NCBI RefSeq assembly: GCF_003258315.1
Contig: NZ_CP030032.1
Location: 224,001 to 288,000 of the forward strand
Source of the DNA: Bradymonas sediminis
GTDB taxonomy: Bacteria; Myxococcota_A; Bradymonadia; Bradymonadales; Bradymonadaceae
Direction: 5' to 3'
Length of the DNA stretch: 64,000 bases
Shown here: piece by piece, positions 18,144-30,175 of the stretch
Numbering within the stretch: position 1 is the first letter of the stretch
How the letters are laid out: each line of letters begins with the position of its first letter
Notes under the pieces: model-generated
Seen by the model: the letters and a program-made list of their open reading frames with translations, nothing else
What the model was told of the DNA's origin: nothing
Database searches by the model: none
Program-made: the position numbers and the translations under genes

Positions 18144-21100
18144 ATGCCGAAAACAATTCGACTGGGTCCATTTGAACTAAGCCATGTCATCGGACGCGGG
18201 GGGATGGGCGAGGTCTGGCGGGCGGTGCATCGCGCCGACGGGCTGGAAGTTGGGATCAAGGTGCTGACCAGCCAGGGGGCGCACCAGGAGGAGTTCGTGC
18301 GCCTGTTTCGCAACGAGATTCGCGCGGTCGCAGCCCTCGATCATCCCGGCATTGTGCGGGTGTTGGACATGAACGCGGTGGACGCTGCGGCCCAGCGAAG
18401 CTCGGGCGGGCGCCTGAGCGCCGGCAGCCCCTACCTCGTGATGGAGTTGGCCAAGCGGGGCTCGCTGGACCGCTATGTGCCCAATACCACCTGGCCGATT
18501 ATCCGACATGTTTTGCTCAAGGTGCTCGACGCGCTGGCCCACGCGCACGCGCGCGGCGTGGTGCACCGCGATCTAAAGCCCCAGAATTTGCTGGTGGGCT
18601 GTGACGCCGACGACCCGCTCGGCCTCAAGATCGCTGATTTTGGGCTCGCCCATCCGATGGATCTCACCGGGCGCACCGGCCAATTCGAGCAGGGCTGGGG
18701 GACGCCGCATTATATGGCGCCCGAGCAATTTCGCGGTCAATTCCGCGACTATGGCCCCGCCACCGACCTCTACGCCCTGGGCGTGGTCGGCTGGGAGCTG
18801 ACCACCGGGGCGCTGCCATTTGATAGCGATAGCCCCGTCGAGTTGAGCGCCCTGCATTTGCATCGAAAGTTGCCGGTTTATCGCCCGCGCCTCGAGGTCC
18901 CCGCGGGCTTTGAGGGGTGGCTGCGTCGTTTGCTGCAGAAGGACTTTCGGGAGCGGTTTCCCAGCGCGGCCCACGCGGCGTATTCGCTGCGGGTTATCCT
19001 GGGAAACAACCCGGCCTTCGACGTGGCGGATGACTATGATATCGCCGGCACCGGCGAGCCGCCTCCGGGCCTCTCCCAGCAATTAAAGAGCCAGGGGAGC
19101 ACGCATCTGCTGCGCCCGAGCGCGGATGCCGGGGACAACACGACGCGCCACGGCGTCGCCGATACCACGCGTCTGATCGACTTCGGAGATCCTGATGGCG
19201 ACGATATGCTCCAGGTGATCGAGGAGATGGACGCGGCGACCCGGGCGGTCTCGCCGGGGGCGGTAGCCGCGGGCTATTTTGAGCAGGAAGCGCCTGGGCG
19301 CGACGCCGCCCAAAATGCCGAAGATGAGGAGGTGGGCGAGGCCCTGGCCGAGATCGTATCGCCGCAGCCGCCGGTGCAATGGGAAAAACGCGGGCGCATC
19401 GAGCCTGCGCCGCAACTGCTGGGCGCCGGTCTCGGGCTCTTCGGGTTGCGCACCGTGCGCATGGTCGACCGGCAATCGGAGCGCGACGCGCTATGGGCGA
19501 CGCTTCGCCAGATGCACCGCGACTTTCAGCCGCGGGTCGTAATTTTGCGCGGGAGCACCGGGACGGGCAAGTCGCGCCTGTCGCGCTGGCTCTGTGAGCG
19601 CGCGTCCGAAGTCGGCGCGGCCAAGGTCCTGACGGCGACGCATTCGCAGATGGACTCGCCCAGCGACGGGCTCGCTGCGCTCTTTGCCCGCCACTATGGA
19701 TGCGTGGGTTTAAATCGCCACGAGACCGAGCGCCGGCTGCGCACCATTTTAGAGGCCGAAGGGGTCACCGAGCCCTACGAGTGGCGCGCGTTGACCGAGT
19801 ATATTTCGCCATTTAACAGCAACCTGGCCGCCAATGATCCGTCGGTTGAGCGCGTGCGGTTGACCTCGGAGGCGCAACGCTTTTCGCTGCTACGCCGCGC
19901 GGTCGAGCGCGTGGCGCGCAAGCAACCGCTCATCATCTGCTTTGAGGATATTCATTGGAGCGCGGAGTCGTTGGCCTGGATGCAATTTTTGATGGCCGGC
20001 GATGCTATCCGGGTGCCGATTATGCTCGTCGCCACCGCGCATGAGGACCTGCTGGCCGAGTGCCCCAGAGAGCGAGAGTCGCTCGAAGCATTGGCCAAAT
20101 TAGAGTGCGCGCAGACCCATCGTATCTTGCCGCTGAACGCGGAGGATACCGCCGAACTGGTGCGACGACTTCTGCTGCTCGAGGGAGGTCTGGCCGAGCA
20201 GGTCGAGGAGCGCTCCGGCGGAAACCCGCTCTTCGCCGTGCAACTGGTCGGCGATTGGGTGAGCACCGGGAAGTTGAAGGTCGGCGAGCGTGGGTTTTGC
20301 CTGGAAGAGGGCGGCGAGGTGACGATTCCCGATGGGGTCCACCAAATCTGGCGCGCCCGGCTTAAATATGTGCTCGACCGAAGCGCCAACCCCGACCATA
20401 CCCGCCAGGCGCTTGAGCTTGCCGCGGCGTTTGGGGTGGCGGTGGATCGCGCTGAGTGGCGCCACGCCTGCGCGGCCGCGGGGCTCGCGGTCGACGAAGC
20501 GCTTGAAGACACGCTCTTTGAGCACGCCCTCGCCCAGCCGGGGCGTGATGACGCAAGCGATCGCCAGTCTCGCACCCTGGTTGATTCCGGCTGGCGTTTC
20601 GCCCATCGCATGTTGCGCGAGAGCCTGCAACGCCTGAGCGTCGAAGCCAATCGCTGGGAGCTGCTCAACTCGATTGGCGCCGATACCCTCGACGCGCTGT
20701 ATCCGGAGTCTGCGGCCCATGCGGAGCGCCGGGCGCATTATCTTCGCCAGGCCGGGCGCCTTGCTGAAGCCGCGGTTACGCTGATGTCGGCCGTGCGCTA
20801 CCGCAGCCAGCGCAGCGAGTTATCGCGGGCGCATGAGCTGCTCGACGAGCTCGAAGCACTCCTCGATACGCTGGAGGCCAACGCCGCGCTGATGCCGGCA
20901 TCCCTTGCGCTCCCGAGGGATTGGTTGAGCCGCGAGCGCGCGCGTGGCTGGCTGCATCGCTCCGAGATTTTCGGATGGTCCGGGCGTTTTAAGCGCGCGC
21001 TAAAATTTGGCAATCTGGCCGCAGATGCGGCCGAGAAGTTGGGCAGCGTGAGCCTTATTTCGCCGGCTTATTGTGCCCTGGCAAACGCCCATCTTCACCT

Positions 21101-21890
21101 GGGCAATTACGACGTCGCGCAGAGCGCTTTCGAGCGGGCGCGAGAGGCCGAGCGCGCCGCGGTGCCGCAACTTCCCGCCTATCAACGCGGGCTGAGCACG
21201 CTGGGGCTCGCCCGGGTTCGGATCGCGCTGGGCGCGTTTGGGGACGCCCAAGAATTGCTTCATGGGGCGCGCGAGATCTTCGAGGAGTGCGGCGATTCGC
21301 AATCGTTGGCGCGCTGCTATAACGCGCTGGGTGACGTCGCCCGAAAGGTCGGCGAGCTTGAGCAGGCGCGCGCTTATTCTGTAGAGGCGCGCGGGCTCTT
21401 TGCCAGCGGCGGAAACCAGATCGGCGTGGCCGATTGTCTCAATGATCTCGGGGAGTTGTATTATCTTCTGGGCGACCCGCAGGCCGCGGAGTCCCATGTC
21501 GAGGATGCGCTTCGACTCTATGAATCGATCGGCTCCAAGCGCGCGATGGGGGTGCGGCTGAACCTCGCGCTGTTGTGGATCGAGCGGCGCGAATTCGAGC
21601 GCGCCCGCCAATTGCTGGTCAACGCGCGCGACCATTTTGAGCGCGAACGCCAGCGCAGCGACCTCGCCCACGCGAGCATCTTATTGCTCGCGTGCGCGGC
21701 CCATCATCATGATTGGGTGATCTGGAACGCGCTCTTTGCCCAGGCCGAGGAGCTTCGGCGAAGCACGGGGATGCGTGACCCGCATATCGCCCGGGCGGCG
21801 GCGGTCGCCGCGCAGGTCACCGAGTCCGCCGGTGACCCCGCGCGCGCGGCGAAGGCGCGGGCGCTTAGCGAGGCGTTTGAGTGCGAATAA
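18144..21890 (+). CDS. Ser/Thr protein kinase fused to an AAA-type ATPase and C-terminal TPRs
   Basis: A 1248-residue cytoplasmic signalling protein. Residues 1-285 form a Hanks-type kinase: glycine loop IGRGGMGEVW, Lys in VGIKVL, catalytic HRDLKPQN (Asp143), DFGLAHP and GTPHYMAPEQ. After a 150-residue acidic linker comes an ATPase module with Walker A GSTGTGKS (Lys476) and a Walker B-like LIICFEDIHWS, resembling the regulatory ATPases of LuxR/MalT and NACHT/STAND proteins. From about residue 880 on, helical repeats of TPR type continue to the end. No membrane helix is visible. Such kinase-STAND-TPR fusions are a known type in myxobacterial genomes. The stimulus and substrates are unknown. 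Confidence 0.88.
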   Translation: MPKTIRLGPFELSHVIGRGGMGEVWRAVHRADGLEVGIKVLTSQGAHQEEFVRLFRNEIRAVAALDHPGIVRVLDMNAVDAAAQRSSGGRLSAGSPYLVMELAKRGSLDRYVPNTTWPIIRHVLLKVLDALAHAHARGVVHRDLKPQNLLVGCDADDPLGLKIADFGLAHPMDLTGRTGQFEQGWGTPHYMAPEQFRGQFRDYGPATDLYALGVVGWELTTGALPFDSDSPVELSALHLHRKLPVYRPRLEVPAGFEGWLRRLLQKDFRERFPSAAHAAYSLRVILGNNPAFDVADDYDIAGTGEPPPGLSQQLKSQGSTHLLRPSADAGDNTTRHGVADTTRLIDFGDPDGDDMLQVIEEMDAATRAVSPGAVAAGYFEQEAPGRDAAQNAEDEEVGEALAEIVSPQPPVQWEKRGRIEPAPQLLGAGLGLFGLRTVRMVDRQSERDALWATLRQMHRDFQPRVVILRGSTGTGKSRLSRWLCERASEVGAAKVLTATHSQMDSPSDGLAALFARHYGCVGLNRHETERRLRTILEAEGVTEPYEWRALTEYISPFNSNLAANDPSVERVRLTSEAQRFSLLRRAVERVARKQPLIICFEDIHWSAESLAWMQFLMAGDAIRVPIMLVATAHEDLLAECPRERESLEALAKLECAQTHRILPLNAEDTAELVRRLLLLEGGLAEQVEERSGGNPLFAVQLVGDWVSTGKLKVGERGFCLEEGGEVTIPDGVHQIWRARLKYVLDRSANPDHTRQALELAAAFGVAVDRAEWRHACAAAGLAVDEALEDTLFEHALAQPGRDDASDRQSRTLVDSGWRFAHRMLRESLQRLSVEANRWELLNSIGADTLDALYPESAAHAERRAHYLRQAGRLAEAAVTLMSAVRYRSQRSELSRAHELLDELEALLDTLEANAALMPASLALPRDWLSRERARGWLHRSEIFGWSGRFKRALKFGNLAADAAEKLGSVSLISPAYCALANAHLHLGNYDVAQSAFERAREAERAAVPQLPAYQRGLSTLGLARVRIALGAFGDAQELLHGAREIFEECGDSQSLARCYNALGDVARKVGELEQARAYSVEARGLFASGGNQIGVADCLNDLGELYYLLGDPQAAESHVEDALRLYESIGSKRAMGVRLNLALLWIERREFERARQLLVNARDHFERERQRSDLAHASILLLACAAHHHDWVIWNALFAQAEELRRSTGMRDPHIARAAAVAAQVTESAGDPARAAKARALSEAFECE

Positions 21891-21899
21891 ACGCCTCGC
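21868..21899. terminator. Hairpin overlapping the kinase stop codon
   Basis: An 11-bp perfect stem (GCGAGGCGTTT at 21868-21878, complement at 21889-21899) encloses the end of the kinase gene and lies between two convergent genes 21 bp apart. No strong T run follows on either strand, so calling it a terminator is tentative. Confidence 0.4.
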
Positions 21900-21911
21900 C
21901 GGTGGGATGAA

Positions 21912-23858
21912 TTAGGCGCGCTCGGCCAGGTCTTCCCAGCGCTCCATGACCTCCATCAGCTCGTCGTCGAGCGCGCTCTGCTCTTCGGCGAGGACGCGCA
22001 TGGCCTCGTGGTCGGTCGGGTTGGCGGCCATTTCTTCGGCGATCTGGGCGCTGCGCTTCTCAATCGCCTCGATGCGCTTCTCGCAGGCGGCGAGTTCTTT
22101 TTTCTCTTTATAGCTAAGCCCGGTGGCGGATTTGGAGGATTGTTCGGCCTCCTGACGCGCGGCTTCGGCGGCCTTTTCGGCGTTGCGGGTGGCCTTGCGG
22201 TCGGCGGCTTCCAGGGATGCCTGCTCTTTTCGGTACTCGTACCAGGGCGAGTAGGAGCCGGGGAATTCCTCGATGGTGCCGTCTTCGCCGAAGACCAGCA
22301 GGTGGTCCACGGCGCGGTCCAAGAAGTGGCGGTCATGGCTGACCACGATGAGCACGCCGCTGAAGGCGTCGAGATAATCCTCGAGGATGCCAAGGGTCTC
22401 GACGTCGAGGTCGTTGGTCGGCTCGTCGAGCAGCAAAAAGTTCGGGCTGCGCATCAACTGACCGAGCAAGTACAGCCGGCGGCGCTCGCCGCCGGATAGT
22501 TTCTCGATCACATCCCATTGGCGCTCGCGGCTAAAGAGAAACTTCTCGAGCATCTGCGTGGCCGTGAAGAACCCCTCGGTGGTCTCGATCTTATTGGAGA
22601 TATTCAGGATATAATCGTGAACGCGCTCCGCCGGGTCCAGGTTGCTCGACTGCTGGTCATAATAGCCAAAGACGATGGTCTCGCCGACGTCGATGGTGCC
22701 CGAGTCGGCGGTGGTGCGCCCGGTGATGATATCGAGCAGGGTCGATTTGCCGGCGCCGTTTGGCCCGACGATGCCCAGGCGGTCGTTGCGCGCGAAGTTA
22801 TAGGAGAAGTCTTTGATGACGACTTTTTCGGGCTTCTCTTCGCTGCCGTCGGCGCCGCCGGCCTGGCGGGGCCATGACTTGTGGATATTTTCGAGCACCA
22901 CCGTCTTTTTGCCCAGGCGGCTCTCGACGGTGTCGATCTCGACGTCGCCGCGCTGCTCGGTGAGGTGGGTCGTGTTGATCAACTCGTGGGCGCGCTCGAC
23001 GCGCACCTTGCTCTTGGAGGTTCGCGCCTTCGGTCCACGACGCAGCCACTCAAGCTCGCGCCGGGCGAGGTTTTTGCGCTTGTCCTCGCGCTTTTGGAGC
23101 ATCTCGTAGCGCTGGTCGCGCTTCTCCAAAAAGGTCGAATAATTGCCCTCGTAGCGGTGCAGGGTCTGGTCGGCCAACTCAACGATCACCTCGCAGACCC
23201 GCTCAAGGAAATAGCGGTCATGGGTGACCATCAAGAGGCCGCCGGTGCGATTGGTCAGGTAGTCCTCGAGCCACTCGATGGTGTCGACGTCCAGGTGGTT
23301 GGTGGGCTCGTCGAGGATGAGCAAGTCCGAGGGGCGAATCAGCGCGCGGCTCAGCGCCACGCGGCGGCGCTGGCCACCCGACATGGTGCCGATGCGCTGG
23401 TCCAGGTCGACGATCCCCAGCTTGGTCAGGATGGTCTTCGCGTCATTCTCCAGCGTCCATCCGCCCAGGGCGTCCATCTGCTCGCCGAGCTGTCCCATCT
23501 TCTCGATGAGCGCCTCGCTATAGTCGCCCTGGGCCATCTTTCGGGCGAGCTTCTCGTAGGCGCGCACGACCTCAAAGACCGGCGGACCTTCGTCGAGCAC
23601 TTGCTCCAGGGCGGTCAGCTCCTCGTTGAGCTCGGGCGCCTGGTCGAGGACCTCGATGCGCAGGCCTTTTGAGGTCGAAATCTCGCCGGTGTCGGCCTGG
23701 TGGCGCTGCGAGATGATCTTCAAGAAGGTCGATTTTCCGGCGCCGTTGACTCCGATGACGCCGATCTTGTCGCGCTCGTTGATCGTCAGGTTCACGTCTT
23801 CGAAGAGCGTGCGAACGCCGTAGGCTTTGGAGATATTTTCGGCGGTCAACAGGACCAT
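21912..23858 (-). CDS. uup: ABC-F family ATPase, Uup type
   Basis: Soluble protein with two ABC ATPase domains and no membrane part, about 648 residues. Domain 1 has GVNGAGKST and the signature [14 protein letters not shown] with LDEPTNHLD; domain 2 has [24 protein letters not shown] and [10 protein letters not shown] charged linker lies between, and the C-terminus is a coiled coil ([19 protein letters not shown]), the Uup hallmark. Family members act on ribosomes or branched DNA; the exact role here cannot be told. ATG at 23858 is chosen; an in-frame GTG two codons upstream (23864) is possible. Confidence 0.9.
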   Translation of the reverse strand: MVLLTAENISKAYGVRTLFEDVNLTINERDKIGVIGVNGAGKSTFLKIISQRHQADTGEISTSKGLRIEVLDQAPELNEELTALEQVLDEGPPVFEVVRAYEKLARKMAQGDYSEALIEKMGQLGEQMDALGGWTLENDAKTILTKLGIVDLDQRIGTMSGGQRRRVALSRALIRPSDLLILDEPTNHLDVDTIEWLEDYLTNRTGGLLMVTHDRYFLERVCEVIVELADQTLHRYEGNYSTFLEKRDQRYEMLQKREDKRKNLARRELEWLRRGPKARTSKSKVRVERAHELINTTHLTEQRGDVEIDTVESRLGKKTVVLENIHKSWPRQAGGADGSEEKPEKVVIKDFSYNFARNDRLGIVGPNGAGKSTLLDIITGRTTADSGTIDVGETIVFGYYDQQSSNLDPAERVHDYILNISNKIETTEGFFTATQMLEKFLFSRERQWDVIEKLSGGERRRLYLLGQLMRSPNFLLLDEPTNDLDVETLGILEDYLDAFSGVLIVVSHDRHFLDRAVDHLLVFGEDGTIEEFPGSYSPWYEYRKEQASLEAADRKATRNAEKAAEAARQEAEQSSKSATGLSYKEKKELAACEKRIEAIEKRSAQIAEEMAANPTDHEAMRVLAEEQSALDDELMEVMERWEDLAERA

Positions 23859-24090
23859 AATCACTTCAAGGGGTACGGGGGCTGTGAATGTGAGCGCTCG
23901 ATGATGCGCTTTGGGCCAGTGATCGTTGAAAATCGGTGCAGGTGCAAGGGTGCGTTAGGTGTTTGGCCGCCAAATTTGGTTTCCGCCCCAAATCGTATAT
24001 GACGGATGACTGAATAATCGCGGCGTATCTGCTATAGAAGCTGCCCGAGCCAGCGGCTCGTTTCAATCAACCCGAGAGTCGGAATCAGAG

Positions 24091-24744
24091 ATGATAGATT
24101 TAGGAAGACAATTGGCTGGCCTTCGGCGGCGGGTGTTGCTCGCCTTGGTGATGCTCGCGACGCTTTTGTTATTCGCGGGTTGCGAGGACAAGGGGCCGTA
24201 CCCGCTGGAGCTCAGTGATTATCAGACGGCGGTGCTCGGCCTGGATTTTAAGACGCTGCCCGCCAGGGGGCTGGTCGACCAGAAGGGCGAGGCGTTCTCC
24301 TTCGCGAATTATTGGGCCGACGGCAAGCCGGTGATGATGACCGAGATTTATACAAATTGCCCGATGCCGGATATGTGCCCGATGCTGATGGCGAAGGTCG
24401 CGCGCGCGCAGACCATCCTGGCAGAACAGGGCGTGAAGCCGCAGGATTATCGCGTGCTCATCCTGTCGATGGACCCGGAGAATGACCCGCCCGAGGCGAT
24501 GCTCAGCTACGCCCAGGTGCACGGGCTGCGCATGGAGAACGTGACCCTGGTGACGGGCAATAAACAGACGCTCGACGCGGTTATGAAGAAGCTCGAGGTC
24601 GGCATTCGCATGGCGCCCGACGGCGAGCTCATCCATAGCATGCGCACCTATGTCATGGACGCCGAGGGCAAGATCGCCGCGGGCTTCCGCCAGTCCGGCT
24701 GGAAGCCCGAGGAGCTCGCGACCCGCCTCAAAGGGCAGCTTTGA
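24091..24744 (+). CDS. SCO1/SenC-family copper chaperone/thiol lipoprotein with a CX5C site
   Basis: A 217-residue thioredoxin-fold protein probably tethered to a membrane: the N-terminal hydrophobic run ends in LLFAGC, a lipobox. The metal/thiol site has Cys90 and Cys96 in [12 protein letters not shown], followed by a late His182 ([11 protein letters not shown]) at the position of the copper-ligand His of SCO proteins. Standard SCO has CX3C; this has CX5C, a variant spacing. SCO proteins deliver copper to cytochrome oxidase or reduce its cysteines. No oxidase gene is nearby, so the partner is unknown. The hydrolase gene starts 52 bp downstream on the same strand. Confidence 0.82.
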   Translation: MIDLGRQLAGLRRRVLLALVMLATLLLFAGCEDKGPYPLELSDYQTAVLGLDFKTLPARGLVDQKGEAFSFANYWADGKPVMMTEIYTNCPMPDMCPMLMAKVARAQTILAEQGVKPQDYRVLILSMDPENDPPEAMLSYAQVHGLRMENVTLVTGNKQTLDAVMKKLEVGIRMAPDGELIHSMRTYVMDAEGKIAAGFRQSGWKPEELATRLKGQL

Positions 24745-24796
24745 TCCGTTCGTCCTAAATTCGTTATTTATCGCATATTCAACGTCGAAAATTATT

Positions 24797-25882
24797 ATGA
24801 TTAACAAATCAAAATTAGTCGTCTGCTCGGGTGTTTTGAATCTTTTGCTGGCCGCGGGCTGTGCTTCGGCGCCCCAGGCCGAGGACGCGCAGGCGCCGGT
24901 GGAGCAGGCGCAGGCGGGAGAGGCTGCGGATACCTCAGCCGATGCGCCGACCAAGGGTTTTGACGCGCGCCTTAGCACCTATGAGTATCCCTATGAGGTG
25001 AGCTTCTACACATTTGAGACCCAGGGCCAGACGCTTGAGATGGCCTATATGGACGTCAAACCGGAGACGCCAAATGGGCAGATTGTGGTGCTCTTGCACG
25101 GCAAGAACTTCGCGGGCGCCTATTGGAAGAATACGATCGAGGCGCTGGTCGCGCAGGGTTACCGCGTGGTGGTGCCCGACCAGATCGGCTTCGGAAAATC
25201 GACCAAGCCCGAGCTGCTCCAATATAGCGTGCAGGGTCTGGCCGATTATACCCACCAATTGCTGGCGTCGATCGGGGTCGAGAAGGCCAGCTTCGTGGTC
25301 CACTCGATGGGCGGCATGATCGGCGCGCGCTACGCGCTGATGTTCCCGGACGCGGTCGACAAGCTCGTGATGGTCAACCCGATCGGGCTGGAGGATTGGA
25401 AGTTGAAGGCGCCGTATTTGAGCGTCGACGAGTGGTACGCGCGCGAGCGCAAGAAGACGGCCGATGATATCCGCAGCTATATGACCGACAGCTATTTTGA
25501 CGGGCAGTGGAAGCCGGAATACGAGACGTTGATCGACGTGCCGGTGGGTTGGATCGACGGGCCGGATTATGACCTGATCGCGTGGAACTCGGCGCTGACC
25601 TACGAGATGATCTTCTCGCAGCCGGTGGTCTACGAGTTCGGCAATATCAGCGCGCCGACGCTGCTGATCATCGGCGACCGCGACCGCACCGCGCTCGGCA
25701 AGGGCGACGTGTCGCCCGAGGTGCGCGCGACGATGGGGCTCTACGGCGAGCTCGGCAAGAAGACCGCGGCGGCGATTCCGGGCGCGCAATTGGTGGAATT
25801 CGAAGGCATCGGGCATATCCCGCAATTCGAGGCGTGGGACCGCTATATCGCGGCGTTGTCGGCGTTTTTAAAGGCTGAATAA
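24797..25882 (+). CDS. Alpha/beta hydrolase lipoprotein
   Basis: A 361-residue predicted lipoprotein of the alpha/beta-hydrolase fold. Signal sequence [22 protein letters not shown] ends with LAAGC; then a 30-residue Ala/Gln/Glu linker. The core has the oxyanion segment [12 protein letters not shown], the nucleophile elbow VHSMGGMIG (HSMGG rather than strict GxSxG), the acid in IGDRDRT and the His in [10 protein letters not shown], so the catalytic triad looks complete. The ATG at 24797 is preferred to the longer frame from 24650, which overlaps the SCO-like gene. Substrate is unknown; ester or amide hydrolysis at the envelope is likely. Confidence 0.85.
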   Translation: MINKSKLVVCSGVLNLLLAAGCASAPQAEDAQAPVEQAQAGEAADTSADAPTKGFDARLSTYEYPYEVSFYTFETQGQTLEMAYMDVKPETPNGQIVVLLHGKNFAGAYWKNTIEALVAQGYRVVVPDQIGFGKSTKPELLQYSVQGLADYTHQLLASIGVEKASFVVHSMGGMIGARYALMFPDAVDKLVMVNPIGLEDWKLKAPYLSVDEWYARERKKTADDIRSYMTDSYFDGQWKPEYETLIDVPVGWIDGPDYDLIAWNSALTYEMIFSQPVVYEFGNISAPTLLIIGDRDRTALGKGDVSPEVRATMGLYGELGKKTAAAIPGAQLVEFEGIGHIPQFEAWDRYIAALSAFLKAE

Positions 25883-25949
25883 CTTTGCGCAAGGCGGCGA
25901 GATATCTGTGATTGTGTCTCGTCTTCATGCGCGTCACGGAGGTTAATCG

Positions 25950-26930
25950 ATGGGTGTTGGGCATTCGCATGAAGGGGCACATTCTCATGATGAATCACAC
26001 GGCCACGCGCACGATCATGGGCATGGCCACGAACATGGGCATGGACACAGCCATGCGCCGAAGGCGACGAGCGAGAATGTTCGTCGCCTGAGGTGGACCC
26101 TTTTATTGGTGCTCATCTATATGACCGTCGAGGTGGTCGGCGGTCTGTTGAGTAATTCGCTGGCGCTGCTGGCCGACGCGGGGCATATGCTCTCCGACGC
26201 CGCCTCGCTCGCCCTGGCGCTGTTCGCGATGTGGATTGCCCAACGCCCGGCCAGCCCGGCGCAGACCTTCGGCTACCACCGGGCTGAGATCCTCGCCGCG
26301 CTGGCCAACGCGGTGACGCTGGTCGGTGTGTCGATCTATATCGTCTTTGAGGCGGTGCAGCGCTTCTATGCGCCGGCCGAAGTCCACGGCAACCTGATGA
26401 TGGGCGTGGCGGTGGGCGGCCTCTTCGTAAACCTGATCGGGCTATGGCTTTTGCATAGCGGGAAGTCCGATAACCTCAATATGCGCGGGGCCTGGCTGCA
26501 CGTGCTCGGCGATATGCTGGGCAGCGTGGGGGCGATTATCGCGGGCCTGCTTATCTGGGGCTTCGGTTGGCATTGGGCCGACCCGGTCGCCTCAATCATC
26601 ATCGCGGTGCTGGTCTTATGGTCGGCCTGGCATCTTCTGAAGGCGACGCTTTCGGTGCTGATGGAGTTTTCGCCGCCGCATATCGACGTTGCCAAAGTGC
26701 AGGTGGCCCTGGCGAAGATGCCGGGCGTCACCGGCGTGCATGACCTGCATATCTGGACCATCACGAGCGGGAAGGTCGCGCTGTCGGTCCATATTGATGT
26801 GGAAAGTCTGGAGGGGTATGCGGAGTTGATGAGTGAGATCCGCCACCATATGGATGATGCGTTCGGCATCAGCCACTGCACGGTGCAGGTCGAGCCGCCG
26901 GAGTTCACCCACGAGCCGCAGTGCTTCTGA
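25950..26930 (+). CDS. czcD: Cation diffusion facilitator (Zn/Co/Cd efflux)
   Basis: Inner-membrane H+-coupled metal exporter of 326 residues. The first 35 residues are a His-rich tail (repeated HGH, HSH), a likely metal buffer. Six membrane helices follow, with the metal-site residues in helix II (ALLADAGHMLSDA, giving the H and D ligands) and in helix V (GDMLGSVGAI). The cytoplasmic C-terminal domain (VTGVHDLHIWTITSGKVALSVHI) is the CDF dimer domain. Zinc is the most common substrate of this CzcD-like group; specificity is inference. GGAGG lies 8 bases before the ATG. Confidence 0.93.
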   Translation: MGVGHSHEGAHSHDESHGHAHDHGHGHEHGHGHSHAPKATSENVRRLRWTLLLVLIYMTVEVVGGLLSNSLALLADAGHMLSDAASLALALFAMWIAQRPASPAQTFGYHRAEILAALANAVTLVGVSIYIVFEAVQRFYAPAEVHGNLMMGVAVGGLFVNLIGLWLLHSGKSDNLNMRGAWLHVLGDMLGSVGAIIAGLLIWGFGWHWADPVASIIIAVLVLWSAWHLLKATLSVLMEFSPPHIDVAKVQVALAKMPGVTGVHDLHIWTITSGKVALSVHIDVESLEGYAELMSEIRHHMDDAFGISHCTVQVEPPEFTHEPQCF

Positions 26931-26955
26931 GCCTGCGGCCCGCGCGAGTTACGAG

Positions 26956-27918
26956 TCAGGCGCGCTTGAGTCCGGAGCGCAGGAATCTGAGGCCCAGGAG
27001 CGCCGCGAATCCGACAAAAAAGACGGGGATTGACCGGCGCCCGCCGGGCGTCGTCGAGCACAAAAAGAGGTCGTCGTCGTTCCCCGGGTCGACGATACCA
27101 TCGTCGACATGACCCTCGTTGGGGTTCGGGTTCGGGTTGGGGTGGATATACGGGTTGTCGCAGGTGCGCTCGGCGACGAAGCTGGGGGGATAGCTCGCGC
27201 AGATCCCGTCGACATCGTCGGGCGCCAGATCGCGTTTCATGGTCTCGCCGAGGTCCGCGCTTGCGTACATGGTGGCGCGCGGCACGGTCGAGTGGTCCAT
27301 GCCGACGAAGTGGCCGACTTCGTGCACCAGGGTGTTCTTGAGATCGGCGAGGTTCGGGTCGACCGGATCACCGACGTTGAGGTGATATATCTCGGAGTTA
27401 ATCTCGAGGTCGGCGTCGACGATCTGGCCGGTGCGCGGGTTATAAGTGACGCTGGTGAGCGCGAAGGTCAGGTCGCTGGCGACCTGGTCCCAGCCCGAGT
27501 CGCGGAAGACGACCAGGTTGGTGTTCTGGGCCGAGGAGGACTGCTCGTAGCCAATCGCGCTCTGGGCGGTGATGCCCTCGTAGGTCAGCAACATATCGCT
27601 GCAATTATCGGGCAGGTCGAAGCCCGGGCACTCCACCTGATTCCACGCCTCGAAGGACTCAAGGATCGTGTCGAGGATTGGCTGGCTGAGGCCGGGCGGG
27701 GCGGTGGAATTGGCGGTGCCCCTGTCGTTGATGACAAAGGTCGCCTGGGCCCCGGGCCACAACACAGGCAGCGGGGTCTCGCCGGACTGGCAGGCGTAGG
27801 GCCCGCTGCGCGTGCACGTCAACGTCTGCTGATAGGCGTCGGCAGGCATGGGCAGCGCCGCGACAAAAAGAAGCGACAGCGGCAGCGCCGTCGCGATATT
27901 TTTTGTGAAGATTTTCAC
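26956..27918 (-). CDS. Matrixin-type zinc metalloprotease with MYXO-CTERM-like tail
   Basis: A secreted protease of 320 residues. A signal peptide (MKIFTKNIATALPLSLLFVAALPMPADA) precedes the catalytic domain. The zinc motif HEVGHFVGMDHS supplies His199, His203 and His209, and MYASADL a few residues later gives the Met-turn, as in matrixins (M10). A low-complexity NPNPNPNEGH linker leads to a C-terminal tail of the sorting type: a Cys (LFLCSTTPGG), a hydrophobic helix (IPVFFVGFAALLGLRFL) and a basic end (RSGLKRA). That layout fits MYXO-CTERM cell-surface proteins. It is convergent with the CDF gene, 25 bp apart. Confidence 0.88.
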   Translation of the reverse strand: MKIFTKNIATALPLSLLFVAALPMPADAYQQTLTCTRSGPYACQSGETPLPVLWPGAQATFVINDRGTANSTAPPGLSQPILDTILESFEAWNQVECPGFDLPDNCSDMLLTYEGITAQSAIGYEQSSSAQNTNLVVFRDSGWDQVASDLTFALTSVTYNPRTGQIVDADLEINSEIYHLNVGDPVDPNLADLKNTLVHEVGHFVGMDHSTVPRATMYASADLGETMKRDLAPDDVDGICASYPPSFVAERTCDNPYIHPNPNPNPNEGHVDDGIVDPGNDDDLFLCSTTPGGRRSIPVFFVGFAALLGLRFLRSGLKRA

Positions 27919-28223
27919 CGATGCATCTCCTAATTAGCAAACCCTCATCGCGCATTTTAATAGCGATTCAACACTGCGCGTAATGCATCATTGGCGAAAA
28001 CGAATTCGATGTCCAATCGCCGCGCTCAGAATTCTATTTTGTCGGCGGCGAGCGGGTGGGTCCGGTTTCGAGGAAATTTGGCAGGCGTGCGTATAACTTA
28101 TACAGAAAGCTTGGCACGGCGGCCAAATATTTTAGGTTTTTTGCGCAGATACGCATCACCGGTGTGAGTAAAAGGCAATTTTACGTGACAAGATGGTCGT
28201 ACTTATGGCATGATGCGCGCAAC

Positions 28224-28237
28224 TGAATGAGCATTCA
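28224..28237. promoter_or_regulatory. Palindromic operator upstream of acyl-CoA dehydrogenase
   Basis: TGAATG-AG-CATTCA, perfect 6-bp arms, 30 bp before the dehydrogenase start. The arms match those of operators known for TetR-type fatty-acid regulators (for example the Bacillus FadR site, which has the same arms with a longer centre). A possible promoter (GTGACA at 28185 and CATGAT-like -10 about 17-18 bp on) precedes it. The rest of the 349-bp space back to 27919 shows no gene. Regulation by acyl-CoA-responsive repressor is inference. Confidence 0.5.
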
Positions 28238-28267
28238 TTCTTTTTCCCACCACACATAGAGGTTACC

Positions 28268-30034
<1,767 letters not shown>

Positions 30035-30099
30035 TCGGATTGGGTCGCTGAGGGGCTTGGAAAAATCCCTCAGCGACCGACCGCTTCAGAATATCGAGA

Positions 30100-30137
30100 G
30101 CACCAAAAAAGCCCCCTTTCGGGGGCTTTTTTGGTGC
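30100..30137. terminator. Strong bidirectional rho-independent terminator
   Basis: A perfect 17-bp stem (30100-30116 and 30121-30137) with loop TTTC; the arms contain A6 on one side and T6 on the other. It lies between the acyl-CoA dehydrogenase gene and the convergent 172-residue protein gene and should work in both directions. Confidence 0.92.
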
Positions 30138-30175
30138 CAGGTGCACGCTGGGATTCGACGCCAATCAGGGCGTCA

